Below the pieces are notes generated by a model. The model saw nothing but the letters and a program-made list of their open reading frames with translations. It was not told the DNA's origin and ran no database searches. The position numbers and the translations under genes were made by a program. Shown in pieces: positions 36,860 to 48,481 of a DNA stretch of 64,000 bases. Source of the DNA: Fasciola hepatica (lineage: Eukaryota; Platyhelminthes; Trematoda; Plagiorchiida; Fasciolidae); assembly GCA_948099385.1 (NCBI GenBank), contig CANUEZ040000024.1, positions 23,738,501 through 23,802,500 on the forward strand, given 5' to 3'. How positions within the stretch are numbered: the first letter of the stretch is position 1; the number at the start of each line of letters is the position of its first letter.

Positions 36860-39234
36860 ATCGTTGTGATTCAGTCTATTTATCTAAATTATTCTAGTTT
36901 CTTCTGAATACACCAAGGTGTCGTGTTTATAATTGTATGAGAAGAATGACTGGGTATATTTATGCCCTTGACTGCATCTTAGTGAGTAATTTTTCGTGTA
37001 ACTGTACTGAAGAATGAACAAAAATTAATATTATTATTATTATTTAAATGAATAAAACGAAAAAGTATCATGATGAAGTGATCCAATTGGTGGATGTCGC
37101 TGACCCCGGTGGTGTTCGGACAAGCGCGTTGACGCTTGTCAAGCTATTGTACAATTTACGGTTTGCCGGCCGGACAACATGGTCGCACGGACGGGATACT
37201 GCAGTGAGTCCAACAGAATCCCTTTGCTCAATGTCCAAACCATCCCGTATGACCTTGTAGTGCAGAGACTAGAACGTAGGCTGTACCAAAGAGCTAGGGG
37301 CGTTCAGATGTGGATTTTAGTCCCATTGACACAGACATCAGGTAGTACATGGATTACTTCAACATTCTTGTTGTTTAAGTAATGGAAAATCCGCTTGCAT
37401 CTTTCAAATCGAAAAGTCGAACGCCGCTAGTGTTACATGAGTATTAGGCTTCTCGTGCCAACGATACATTCTATGAAAATTATTGTTGTTTTTGGAAAAA
37501 CTGTTAGCCTCAAATACGAAAATAAACTCCTCGTTTTTTTAAAGATGAGTTGGTTCCATTTTCACTATTGTGATCTTTCGCAGTGGAAAGCATGAAATCC
37601 ACCAGTGTTGTGAATGACAACACCAGTACTCACTGATGATATCACCCCTGCTGGTAATGAATTGTCAAGTTCATCGATCGGAAACCTATGAAAACCGTCA
37701 ATCTGAACTACGACAAACAATTTTAAAACCACTGAGATTTATCAACGCGGATAGGGGAACGGCCGCTCGCGCAATTAATCGTGAATAAGGTGAGCCCACC
37801 AAATAAGCGGTCGTGGATGAGCAGCTGCAGTGCTCCAGTATGTGGTGGGACTTCCGCTTGGCTGGCATTCCCCGCTCTAAAAAGCCGCACATCTGTTGAT
37901 AGCACTATGATGTGGCAAGTGTGGCCCGCCACTAGATAAGGCAATGTCTTCTTATCGTGTTACTTTTACGCGACAACGTTTCCAAAAGAGGCGAATGAGC
38001 CACAGAAATGACCGCTAGCCCATCTGGATCAATGCTGCAGTCTTGTGGGACGATCTCGGATGCGCAAAGGCTAGAGGTGCGTCCTCGAACAAAAAGGCCT
38101 GCTCTGGACTGGGCGATGGAGTGACACAACAGCCCACAACGCAAACAATCATGGGAGACATCACTTACAAAAAGATTCACTGTTATAATCTGTTGTGTCT
38201 CCCAACCCCTCCCCCCAGCCTCGTAATTAAAGTTGCTGCGTTGGCACCATGCTTGATTTCATGCTAGCATAAAACAATAATAAATTATGTTAAATTTCAG
38301 CAGAACACTATGGGATTTGGGTAACTAAATGGACAAAATGTGTTCAGCTTAGAACCCGTAGTGTAGCCCTAAAGTTGCTCTAGGTGACTGATAAGGAGTT
38401 AGTAGATCGCCTTCTATGAGGCCTGAGAACCGAATAAGTCAAATAAATCCTTTCAATTTCCGAATATAATAGAATGCGAGATTACTAATGCACCACTCAA
38501 AATCGCCGTTTTTGAGAAAGGTTTAGCGTATATAATGATGACAGGTCCACGTTTAAATTCAGACATCAGTATTTTCAAAATTCGCTCGGTGAAAACAATA
38601 TTCAGACAACACAATTATCTGAACATTCTAAATGATATTAGTATTATTGCAATCATGTGACACAGAAGGCCCATCAGGATTTGATTATAAAGTAACGTAT
38701 TGATGTTTGGCGGATTTTGACAATGTTTTGAGGTGATCCAAGTAACGGTCAAATTGGCTGTGCTACGAAGACGCAACTTTACTTATCATGCAAGGCATCC
38801 ACGGATTTCAGTAGCCTAGGATCATGAAGAGATTCCAAAATTGCAATTGTAGAAAGTGAAGTACTTCAGTTTGGCAGAGATCGCAAATGTCAAGGGGAAT
38901 ATGATAACCATGTTTTATTGTTTACCTATTCATTCCCCTCGAACTTCAGACGCTAAAGATTCTGTCAGTTAGACACTACTATAAAGGACTGTGAATTATG
39001 GGAAACAGTGAACGAATTAATCGGAGAGACGCGTTTTCCCCACGAGGACTTCACGACAATTCAAAAATGGTGTTTTCAGTGGACATTAGACTGAAATGAT
39101 ATTTGAGACAAGGAGAGACACGCATATTTCTACTGATCTCAGGGTCCATCATGACCACTGAGTTAAAATCACAAAAAAGGAAAATCGATTCATGACGAAC
39201 TAATTGGCTATTGTCTTGATAGTGCTAAACTTAC
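36860..39234. other. No gene recognised
   Basis: Short overlapping minus-strand frames at 37698-38180 have no splice support. GC rises near 37080-37260 and 37740-38060, which suggests old repeat material. Nothing named. Confidence 0.3.
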
Positions 39235-39380
39235 TTGTTCTTCGTCCTGATATATCTTGGATGTTTCATTTGACTCTGATTCTTCGCGCACTTTTTCAAT
39301 CTCGGACCACGTGACAGCCTCGCCGTCACGAAAATGAATTATCGCTTGTTTAGAATTTCGGGAACAAATTACATTTTTCT
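39235..39380 (-). CDS. Candidate internal exon, acidic/Ser-rich, unknown gene
   Basis: On the minus strand the exon lies between ctaatatttcag and gtaagt, both consensus. It has two nucleotides, then 48 codons, ending in phase 0. It contains QAIIHFRDGEAVTWSEIEKV and REESESNETSKIYQDEEQ. Codon composition is clearly protein-like. It could belong to the same gene as 39825-39960, but the phases I can read do not join directly. Confidence 0.5.
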
Positions 39381-39824
39381 CTGAAATATTAGCTTCCATG
39401 TCCAGTATTGTTGCTCTGAGATACTTAAAGCACATTCAAATGTTCATTCTGTAATTGTATGAGCAATATCAGAGATGTCATACAAATGGCCGTAAAACAA
39501 AAATTCATGTCCCAACGGACCATGATGAAGAGCATTAAGAACAACAATAATCGTGTGAAGAACAGTTTTCAGCCGAGTGAACGACAGTGGTGGGATGACA
39601 ATATAATGAATTCAGATATAAGGAAGGCAGCTAATGTCGTTTGGTAACTTCCGTGATCCCGTCCTGGTTTTGAATTACTACGAGGATTCGGGAGCTAATG
39701 GCCATAATTCTTGATTCAGTCAGACCCTCAGACAAGGAATATTTCCGTAATCTTCGCACAGTTTACACAGCTCAGAAACAGACTGTAATCTTGAATGCTG
39801 CGTGAACTCTTTAGATGAGTTTTC

Positions 39825-39960
39825 CTACAAATCTATGAACAACTTGCTATTATCCCGTGTTGTTGCATTTCCCGATGCATCTAGTTCTCGAACCCGGTGG
39901 TCTTGGTCGTTCATTGTAGCATTCGAAGTACATGTGGGACAGGAGTCTGGGATTTTATTG
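39825..39960 (-). CDS. Candidate terminal exon, unknown gene
   Basis: After acttctggaacag the minus strand is open to a TAG at 39825-39827. It reads IPDSCPTCTSNATMNDQDHR, then ELDASGNATTRDNSKLFIDL. A CxxC pair is visible. The complementary plus-strand frame of 77 codons is read as its shadow. There is no partner exon in phase, so confidence is modest. Confidence 0.3.
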
Positions 39961-41650
39961 CTGTTCCAGAAGTACGGAGTTGTGGAAAACCTCAGTCCTC
40001 TTTATTTTTTCATGTTTCAAGGGTTAAGTTTTTGAAGGCAAATCAATCATTTTCCTAATTTGTGGATATTTTCTCCACTTTCGGTGATCAGGAAATTCAT
40101 ACGATTCCAAAAACTGCTCTATTTTTGCTGCACCGTGTTTTCTTTTGTCACGGATAACCGCGTTTCTCTGAACGGCGCCCCGAATATTTGTCTGATGACC
40201 TGAAGTTACAACAATCGATGGAAGTAAGGCAAAATACTAACATCAAACCCATCTGTGTTTGACACACCTCATCTTATCCGACGAGTATTTTACGATTAAT
40301 TTGGTTATTTCTTCCGACAATTACAACCTCAAACGGTCAGATTGAAATAGCCCGTGTTTGTTTCTAAAGTTTTTCAATGTTTATTCAAAAAACAACAATC
40401 GCATAGATGGGACAGCACTTGTATTGCACAACAGTTGACCAATCCGCGGTACGTCGAGCATAGGGTAACGAAGCTTCAGGGCTAAACAAATAAATGACAA
40501 ATTCTGAGTAAAGTTACACCAATAACTCGGCTTTTAACTCGCATTATTGCTAAACAGTATAGCAACAATCGTTCAAACTGAATAACACAAGTTACGATTA
40601 GGCCTTCCTTATGACCATGCCTCATTTTCGGAAATGCGACCAATCAATTTGTCTATCTTGAAACTTACCAAACAAACAGTACCCACTTACCGAACAAGTC
40701 AGTGAAATAAATGAGAACAGAATTCTAGTGAACCTGCTGGCGTGAACTGTTCTGTATACTGTTCGTCCTTCGCTAGCTACTACGGTCGCGAATCCGAATG
40801 CCCGCATAGATTTATTCCCTCATAACGTTTATTGGGACAAAAACCGAGAATGCAAGCAGGCATTGGTTTTCTTCGATTAGTAGCCAGGGGGAAATTTATC
40901 TCGGGTTGCTGTGAACTGACAACGAACGACTGCTCGCAATGCCGTGATAATGGTATTCTAGTTGTCATGGTGACAAAACGGCTGTGCTGCAGTCTGTCTG
41001 TATTGAATTAAATGCTTGAAATAAATAAATAAAAAAACTCGAAGAGCTATTTATACACTAAATTCCCGCCTGTATACAAACACTGCTCTACATACGCGCA
41101 CTGTGCGTAGACAAGGTGGTGAATTCGACAGCGACAAACCCACTAGATCGCAAATTTACCAAACCAAATCAACTAAACGAAGAAGTTCGGTCATACGGAC
41201 AAACACAACTTTACTTATGAGAGACGAACTCGTCGGAAAGCATACTAAAGCCAAATAAAAAAAAAGAAAATCAAATGAAACATTTCAGTGGCAATTAACT
41301 GAAAAGTCCTAAAGTTTTGTATTGGCCAAGTCTTTTTGTCTGCTGGTGGAGCAGTTGAATGAATCTTGCGGAAAGTAATGATGGACGAAGGAATTTTTGA
41401 TCAAAGATTTAACTGCTAATTATTATAGACGATTAGAGTTAAATTTACGCTTTAAAACGCGGCATAAACGTGCGCTAATCAATGGAAATTTCTGGAAGCA
41501 ATACTAAAAAATATCTGCTCACGTCCGCACTATTTTTGGCGTTACTTAATGGTGTGTTTCCTAGTAGTATAATTTTCCAGATTATAAACGTTTCGCGGGG
41601 CATGTACCAGTAAGATCAAAGATATTGGGGTGGTGGCTCGAGGTCTTCAG
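39961..41650. other. No gene recognised
   Basis: Nothing supportable; short minus-strand frames at 40622-40968 lack splice signals. Confidence 0.3.
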
Positions 41651-41846
41651 TTTAAACGATACCGACACAACCGTTTCCGGGTTGCTATGAGTCGCAAGTC
41701 AGAAAGCAAACAGTGTCTGTCCACATCGATTGACAAGTTACGAACCACGCATGAGGTCAGTATACCACTTTCAATTCGGAACTACCGCCATGCCATTCAA
41801 ACTCTGAAACAGCGGTTTGCTGGAGACGTGCTGGTGGTTTTTTCAG
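41651..41846 (+). CDS. Candidate exon, basic protein, unknown gene
   Basis: Bounded by cgaggtcttcag and a consensus donor gtaagc (cag|gtaagc). Open throughout. The translation contains KRYRHNRFRVAMSRKSESKQ and YRHAIQTLKQRFAGDVLVV. If the acceptor is wrong, the ATG at 41687 could be the start of a first coding exon. Same strand as the RA-domain gene, but the link is unproven. Confidence 0.4.
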
Positions 41847-44523
41847 GTAAGCCAAAGGGAACGACCAAACCATGCATTTGTCAATTTTAAGTGGTCTCTG
41901 GATTGCCCTCTTGGATGACAGTTGCAGGAGCAAAACGTACGAAGCGCGATTCGCGGCAAGCTGAATTTTCTAAAGAATGCTTCACCGTAGATGACCAAAA
42001 CGCGAGCGCAATTAACCAAAACCATTTATCCCGTCCACCACGAATCTGTAATTTCGTTAGTTGATGACCATAGTGAGAGGAAGCGTCCTTTGGATAACAG
42101 TGCAGCCTCTTCGATTTATTTACACTTTTGCATTGGTTTGTCTCGCATGCCACATTGTGAGCATCTGACAATAAAAGATCTCTAGACATATAAAGGACTC
42201 AATCCAAGCCCGGCAGAAGGATAGAACACTGTTGAGCCTGAAACAGGTCGGTTTTTACAGATTACGAGCCGTCGAGTTTTTTTCGGCGGATACCTCTTGG
42301 AAACTTCTGACGTTAGTCCTACCAGAAAAAACCCTGTCTATGCCCTCAAAAATCGGTGTTCCATGGTCCTGAAAAACTCCTAGATCTGTCTTGCATCTCA
42401 AGTCTTTTAACCTGTGCATTCAATATTATGAGTGTGACCAACTAACAGAAAAGAATACTACCATTATTCTTTAGCCTATACACGGGATCTGGTACAATTT
42501 CGAGGAGGAGATTCTCTTCTCTAGATATGCTTGCATTTCTGTGACAACTTGAAACGCGATACAGCTCGGTATATGTGTAAATGATAGCCAAAGGAAGGAA
42601 AAACAAATCTGTTTGTCAATTGGTGACGGACCTTTGCGAAACAATGAATCATAAAAAATGCAACAGCACATTCGTCGTTTCCTCCGCTGATCCTGTGGAG
42701 TTGTTGTTTATTTTCTACCCATCAGTCTATATTCAAATTTGAGGTTATTACCGACGGAATTTTTATTAACAACAAGTCTGACTTCTCCACGAGCGGAATT
42801 GAAGCAGCATAACTGGATATGAAAAATCTGTTTGGATATACATAAAACACCTCGAAACGGACACAACAAAAGAACAGATGTGAGCTCGGAGAATTGTTTG
42901 TCTGACACAACCAAGTCACATCAAGAACGTTTGAAAAACGAGGACAAAGAGGCTTGTTTTGAAGCTGGTTTCGATAGTGCTGTTTGGTTTTTCTTGATCC
43001 CCGGGTGTTTGGATTTCTGCAATGGGAGCAAATTTAGTTTTTGGTTAGACGGTACATTTAGGGTAAACAAGCTTAACGGTAACACCCGTGGCAACAGATC
43101 TGTGATCCCGGGTATCTGGCGAGCGCTACATTTTTTTGCATATCTCTTGGGTAATTTGCATACGCATCCTCAGGAGTTACGCGTTAACCAAAAGTAAAAC
43201 TACCTGGGTGTCCGTTGAGTGAATGCCTTTCATTTACAAAAAAAACGAAAATCGTTTTATAATTTCAAAACTAACATAAATACGAAATCGAAATTACCCA
43301 GCGCAAATATTTAATTGATAAGTGTAATATTTTACTGGATGAAAATTCTGATTGCTCTGTCAGTGTGTATAGAACAGGTGTCATGCATTTATACCAGTAA
43401 GCTAGCTAGGCAATCACTTGTAAGCAGACTGGTAGTCCATATCCAACCAGGGACGGAATATCATATATAACAAGTGTTTCAGTATTTCTATATCATGGAA
43501 ATTTCATGAGGCGTGGCGTGCTTGAAGAAACCGCTCTAAACTAAAACTTTCGATACTGTTTCCGTCTACTGAAATCAATCTAGTAGCCAACTATTTGACG
43601 TGAATGATAGTCAGATAAGAAAAACCTGTCGTGTACTTTGTGACCAACACCACCCAGGCCTGCTAGGCATAGAATATGAAAACTATTATTATTGACGAAG
43701 TTTGCATTTGATGCGAGGGCTGAGACTCGGAGCAACTTGACTTCTAAATTTCTCCCATGAAGTGATTTAGAAAACTCACAGTTTCATTGAGTCTATGCCA
43801 TAAGTCTAGCGGAACAATTAGGTAGCTACCGCTTTTGACTGAATAAACTGTCACTTCGTCTGCTTGCAAAAGCTGGCTGGGTGTTTATTTTAAGCATAAA
43901 GTGTAAAATTACAGTCCTCATGCTGTTGAGTATATTTCCCGGAGAATTTGTTTTGTCGGAAAATTCCCAATGAACACATTTAGAGAACACGGTTCGGCGA
44001 ACAAGCTCGTTTTCGGTGATTCATAATCAAGCCATTACATCTCAATATATTACGACAAGTTAAAGGATTGGACCAATTAGACAGGTATAAAGTGCTCAAA
44101 AACAATTCGTGTGTGCTCTTAGACCGCTTTGACTCTCTCTCCATCCTACACAGGCCACAGACCAGATGAAAACTGATAAATCACGAGAAAAACAATGCAC
44201 ATCTGGCTTTGATTTAAGCCCGAATTACAATTGTTTTCTTCCCTTTTGCCACCATCATTCTCAACCACTTCCTAATTATCTAATAGGTCCAATCCTTTAC
44301 CTTGTCGTAATATATCGTCATGTATTGGCATGATTATGAATCCCTGAAAACGAGCTTATTCGTCAAACTTTGTTCTCCAAATATGTTTTGTCGTCAATAG
44401 TTGGCATCTGAGTGGAAAAAATATAAAACTACTCATTTGATTCGCGACATTGCTCAAGAGCTCACGATTTAAAAAACATGCACCCAAGGGATCATGGTGG
44501 AACATCAGCGTTGGCTTCGTTTT
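41847..44523. other. No gene recognised
   Basis: The longest frame (plus, 42832-43197, 121 codons) has no paired splice sites and no recognised motif. The last POLD3 exon was sought on the minus strand here and not found. Confidence 0.3.
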
Positions 44524-44918
44524 GTTTTATTTCAAGCTCGCGCACGAATGCAATGGAAGGGGCATACACTCCAGTCTAAAAGTTCCGTTGAACTATTAGG
44601 GATAACCGGTAACCCGGCCCTGAGAACTGAAGTGGAGGACCACACAGTTCAGTATAACTCAAACAACCATTAATTATGCATAGTGTGGAGCGGTTTTGAT
44701 GGTTATCTCTCGATGGGAGCTTCAACCGGAAATAACTAAAGAACGAAGAGTAAGAAGGACACCAAGAGGTTAACGGTGAGGTGATGATCTGGGTGACAAC
44801 GGTTTGCCGTCTACCAACCCATTGTGACCACCTCGGTAATGGTGGCGGGGTCCGAACCTCGTACCAGTCCGAGGGGAGGGTAAGTAAACGCTCATACCAT
44901 TATTCAAACACTACCGAT
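44524..44918 (-). repeat. SINE family 1, split by ~100 bp of other sequence
   Basis: The two ends match the family: the low-coordinate part has the reverse complement of TGCGCGAGCTTGAAAT, and the high-coordinate part has GTGTTTGAATAATGG with a B-box region GAGGTTCGGACC. Between about 44655 and 44755 lies sequence absent from other copies. Confidence 0.65.
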
Positions 44919-45673
44919 CAGATTACTGAATACAAGTCAACTAATAAAATGAACTGACGAGTAGCCAGTCAGCCGGACCACCAAAGGAAGCGGTCAAGGC
45001 TGGATACAAACCTGGGCGTTTTGGTGATTTCTATTTGTGCACTACGCACCGTGTTGTCTGGTCGTTAAGATGGCTTATCCACGCTGCTGATGATTAGTTC
45101 TGATTTTCGTAGGACGCTGGCGCGCCAGGAGTCGTAGAGCCCGGAGCGACCGCTAGAACAACAACTGATTCATTACATAACTGATGTTACTATTTTTTAC
45201 CGGCCAGTGTGAGATATTGAAAACGGCGGGAGTTTTAGGGATCAAATAAGGTGCCAATAAATGTAGGACAGTTGTAACCAAGTCTACAGTGTGACCGCAA
45301 ATATTTTGCCCTTCGGTTATAATCATGATCTTTATTGTATAACATATTACCGTGGCCGACTATGCATTTCAAGAAAATTACGCGACCAAATTAAAGTAGA
45401 GCAGTGAGCCACGAACGGCGGTTCAATTTGAACAGCCAACAACCATTAGTCATTAGCGAATGGCAATGGCGACAACACTGGATATTTACATAACAACAAG
45501 CGAAATCGGCAGCATTCAACCAGCTAAGTAGGAGTCAATGGGCATTTGCATATCTCGTGGTTCAAACTGATAGGCGAATCAATTACATAGGAGTTTCGAA
45601 CGAAAACTTTCAATGACTTTTTTACAGTGACCATTTCAATAGGGGTTGAGTAAATGTGATCCAACAAACTTAC
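44919..45673. other. Downstream of the last POLD3 exon found
   Basis: No terminal exon with a PCNA-binding motif (Q..I..FF) and stop could be read on the minus strand. Nothing else recognised. Confidence 0.3.
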
Positions 45674-45858
45674 TGCAGTTCCAATGGTGGGAGCTGCTGT
45701 CAACTGCGCATTGTCAGACGCACTGGATGAACCTGGATTGCTAACGGGCTTTTTCGCATCTACGGAAGCGGAAGTCGAACTCTGTTTTGATTGTTCTTTC
45801 GGCTCCTCCTCTTCCTCATCACCATCTTCCGAGGCACTCTCCCAAGCTTTCTCAGTAA
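45674..45858 (-). CDS. POLD3: POLD3 exon 11
   Basis: Between tgttctcttccag and gtaagt, 185 nt. VTEKAWESASEDGDEEEEE follows the exon-10 signature, then a Ser/Ala/Pro-rich linker. It ends in phase 0, so at least one more exon is expected. Confidence 0.9.
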
Positions 45859-46012
45859 CTGGAAGAGAACAATTTAGTCTGAATCAGATGGCCAGACAAA
45901 TAGTCCAAGTGGAAAAGGAAATAAACTAATTCAAGGTAAATTTATTCAAATCTGTTTACCTATGGCACATCGTTTCCCGAAAACATTTCCCTTCGGAAAA
46001 AATCGTCTAGGG

Positions 46013-46057
<45 letters not shown>

Positions 46058-48442
46058 TAGTCGAAGAGACCAAACCGAGAGCTTAAAATACTTCCAAATG
46101 AGCTGGAAGATGACACATTTCTTTTGTTGGTTTATCGAACAAAAATTCCATGTAACATGAAAAGTAGTAGTCCTCATCTGTCCCGCACAGCACAGATCGT
46201 CTATTATCATGTACCCCGCTGCGATCCCTGGTAGATAACACAAAGGCGCGAGTACAATCACGATTCTTCGGCACAAGAGCATTGAGAAGGAAAAACGCAC
46301 AGCACCGAGCTAGAGGGTGCGAATAATTACGGGGATAGGTGATGGGACTTGCTGTCGCGCAGCTTTTGGTCCCGAACTAGAACGCAGTATGGCAAAGGCT
46401 GTCCAGCAGCAAGAACACGAAGTGCAATACGCGAGCAGACGTGCATTTGAAGGACCCGAAGAAGACATGTACAGGTGGGGTATTTCGATAGTGAAATAGG
46501 TAGCCAATGCTTCCTCGGTTTGACCGTTGTTTCGTTCTGCTTATGTCAATGTGTGCCACGCGTAAACTATGGGGTCTCCTGCATCAATTAGTCATCCGAT
46601 GGATATCACAACGCTGGTGCAATTTGGTGCGTCAGCAGTACTGACGACTGGGACAAAAAAAGTTCCACTGGTTCAGCAAGACTTTCAGTTTCTCAAGTGT
46701 GAATTGGTATTTCTGTGACCAACACCGTTTTTCGGTCTTTCCTGGGCGTCGTTCACCGGAACACGAGTTTCATGTGAACTTGACAACAACAAAAAACAAC
46801 TGATCGCGTCGAGAATAAAAAGTGTCATCTGGAACAACGCTCACTGTTTATCTTTTCGTAAGGCAAATTATGTCTGTGCGTGGTAGAACGTACAGGAAAA
46901 CACCATTACTGACAGATATTTTAGATGTCAACCAAACGCGGTTGTGCCTTCTGCAACGCTAATCTAAACAATAGAACAATATCTCATTGATGTTCATGTT
47001 TCTCGATAGGAAAATGTTCACACTTGGTGAAAATCAGGATTTGGTTTTATTTTTCTGAGTATACCAACCAAAGAATTAAACGATACAAAAGCGTGTATGA
47101 CACAGGTACGTGTCAAGCAGGGTACCATTGAGTCTTCAAAATTTCTAACAAACATCAACTTAGAAATAAGCTAGACACATACCAGAATGGCAGCCAAAAA
47201 TCACATGAAACCAACAAACATTTATGTAGGACCCACCCATAAATCCTTCATCATCTTGGAATGTTTTCATGACATGGCGTCTTGCCCGATTGGGTTTCCC
47301 GATCGGTGATTTTTCAACAGATTTTGAAATACTGTCAACTGTCGTTGCTCTGGGTTTACCAATGGTTTGCGGTTCTGGGGATGTAACGGCTATTTTTTGT
47401 GTTTTTCGCACAACAACCCGTTCTTTGTTTTGTTCGCCTCGCGATTTGAGGCTACGAGAAGCGGCAGGAGAGTCTGTTTCGGAATCTGCAACGAGTACTT
47501 TTTTGATATCTAAACGAACGTTGTGCTACAAATTACTCTTAGATACAAAGAATCATTAAACCGAAATTAACTGCTTAAAAGTGGTCAAATTCGAGTTTGA
47601 CGTGAAAAAATAAAGGTAATTCCGTGGTTGCGATATTCAACACAGGAATTCACTTTAAAACAACGGACTTAAATTATTGTCATGTAAAAGCTGTGGGTTT
47701 CTGTTCGCCGATCACTTGTCATACCTACAGAAGAGTGGGATCATTGGACTTCATCATTAGTAGAGCGTACACGAGCGAAGCATGAATTTTGTGAAGAGTT
47801 GTACACGCATAACCAAGGAAGTCTATTGCACTATCAAGAGAGATCGGCAGCCATTAGCCCCGGTATTTTTTTACTAGTACCGACACGTTTGCGCATGAGT
47901 GCACCATAACCTCAGGGGACCGCCATACAATTAGGGACAACCGGCAACTTGATGCTGAGACCTAGAGCGGAGGACAACACAAGATTCCGACAGGTCGGGC
48001 GTGGTAACAAGCTGGGCGACAGTGGATTACTGTCTACTACCAAAATGGTCGGTGTCGGGATATGAACACCTTGCTTTAGGCTTTAGTGTCTAAGATACAT
48101 AACACTACCACTAATTATTCTCACAAAGAGAGCGATTGCACCAAATAAAGGAAGTGTGAAATTACATATGAATGGGATCAGATACGGATGCATTAGGACG
48201 CAACTCCAAATAGCCCAATTCAAAGTGATAACAATCACTGTTTCCAGCTCGGCGTAATACTTTTTAATCCTTTGGACCCATTGGTGGTGGATACTTTGAA
48301 ACCTAACCACGAGAAAAATGAATTATGACAATTTTTGTGATCCCTACATCACCAATGCAGGGCGTAGAGGTGTATCGTCGAGAGTATCTGTGTTTCTGGT
48401 ATTGGGATTATGCCTAAATCTAGGCTTAGTGAAATGTAATTT

Positions 48443-48481
<39 letters not shown>

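Noticed and set aside
42832..43197. 121-codon plus-strand frame as a gene
   Set aside because: No paired splice sites or recognisable motif, and it overlaps other unrelated frames on the minus strand; length is near chance.
45684..45929. 81-codon plus-strand open frame with Ser-rich run
   Set aside because: It is the antisense shadow of POLD3 exon 11; the serine run is the complement of the Glu-rich stretch.
46013..46057. Poly-Tyr coding tract on the minus strand
   Set aside because: It is an AAT microsatellite inside a POLD3 intron.
47269..47559. 96-codon plus-strand open frame
   Set aside because: Antisense shadow of POLD3 exon 10.
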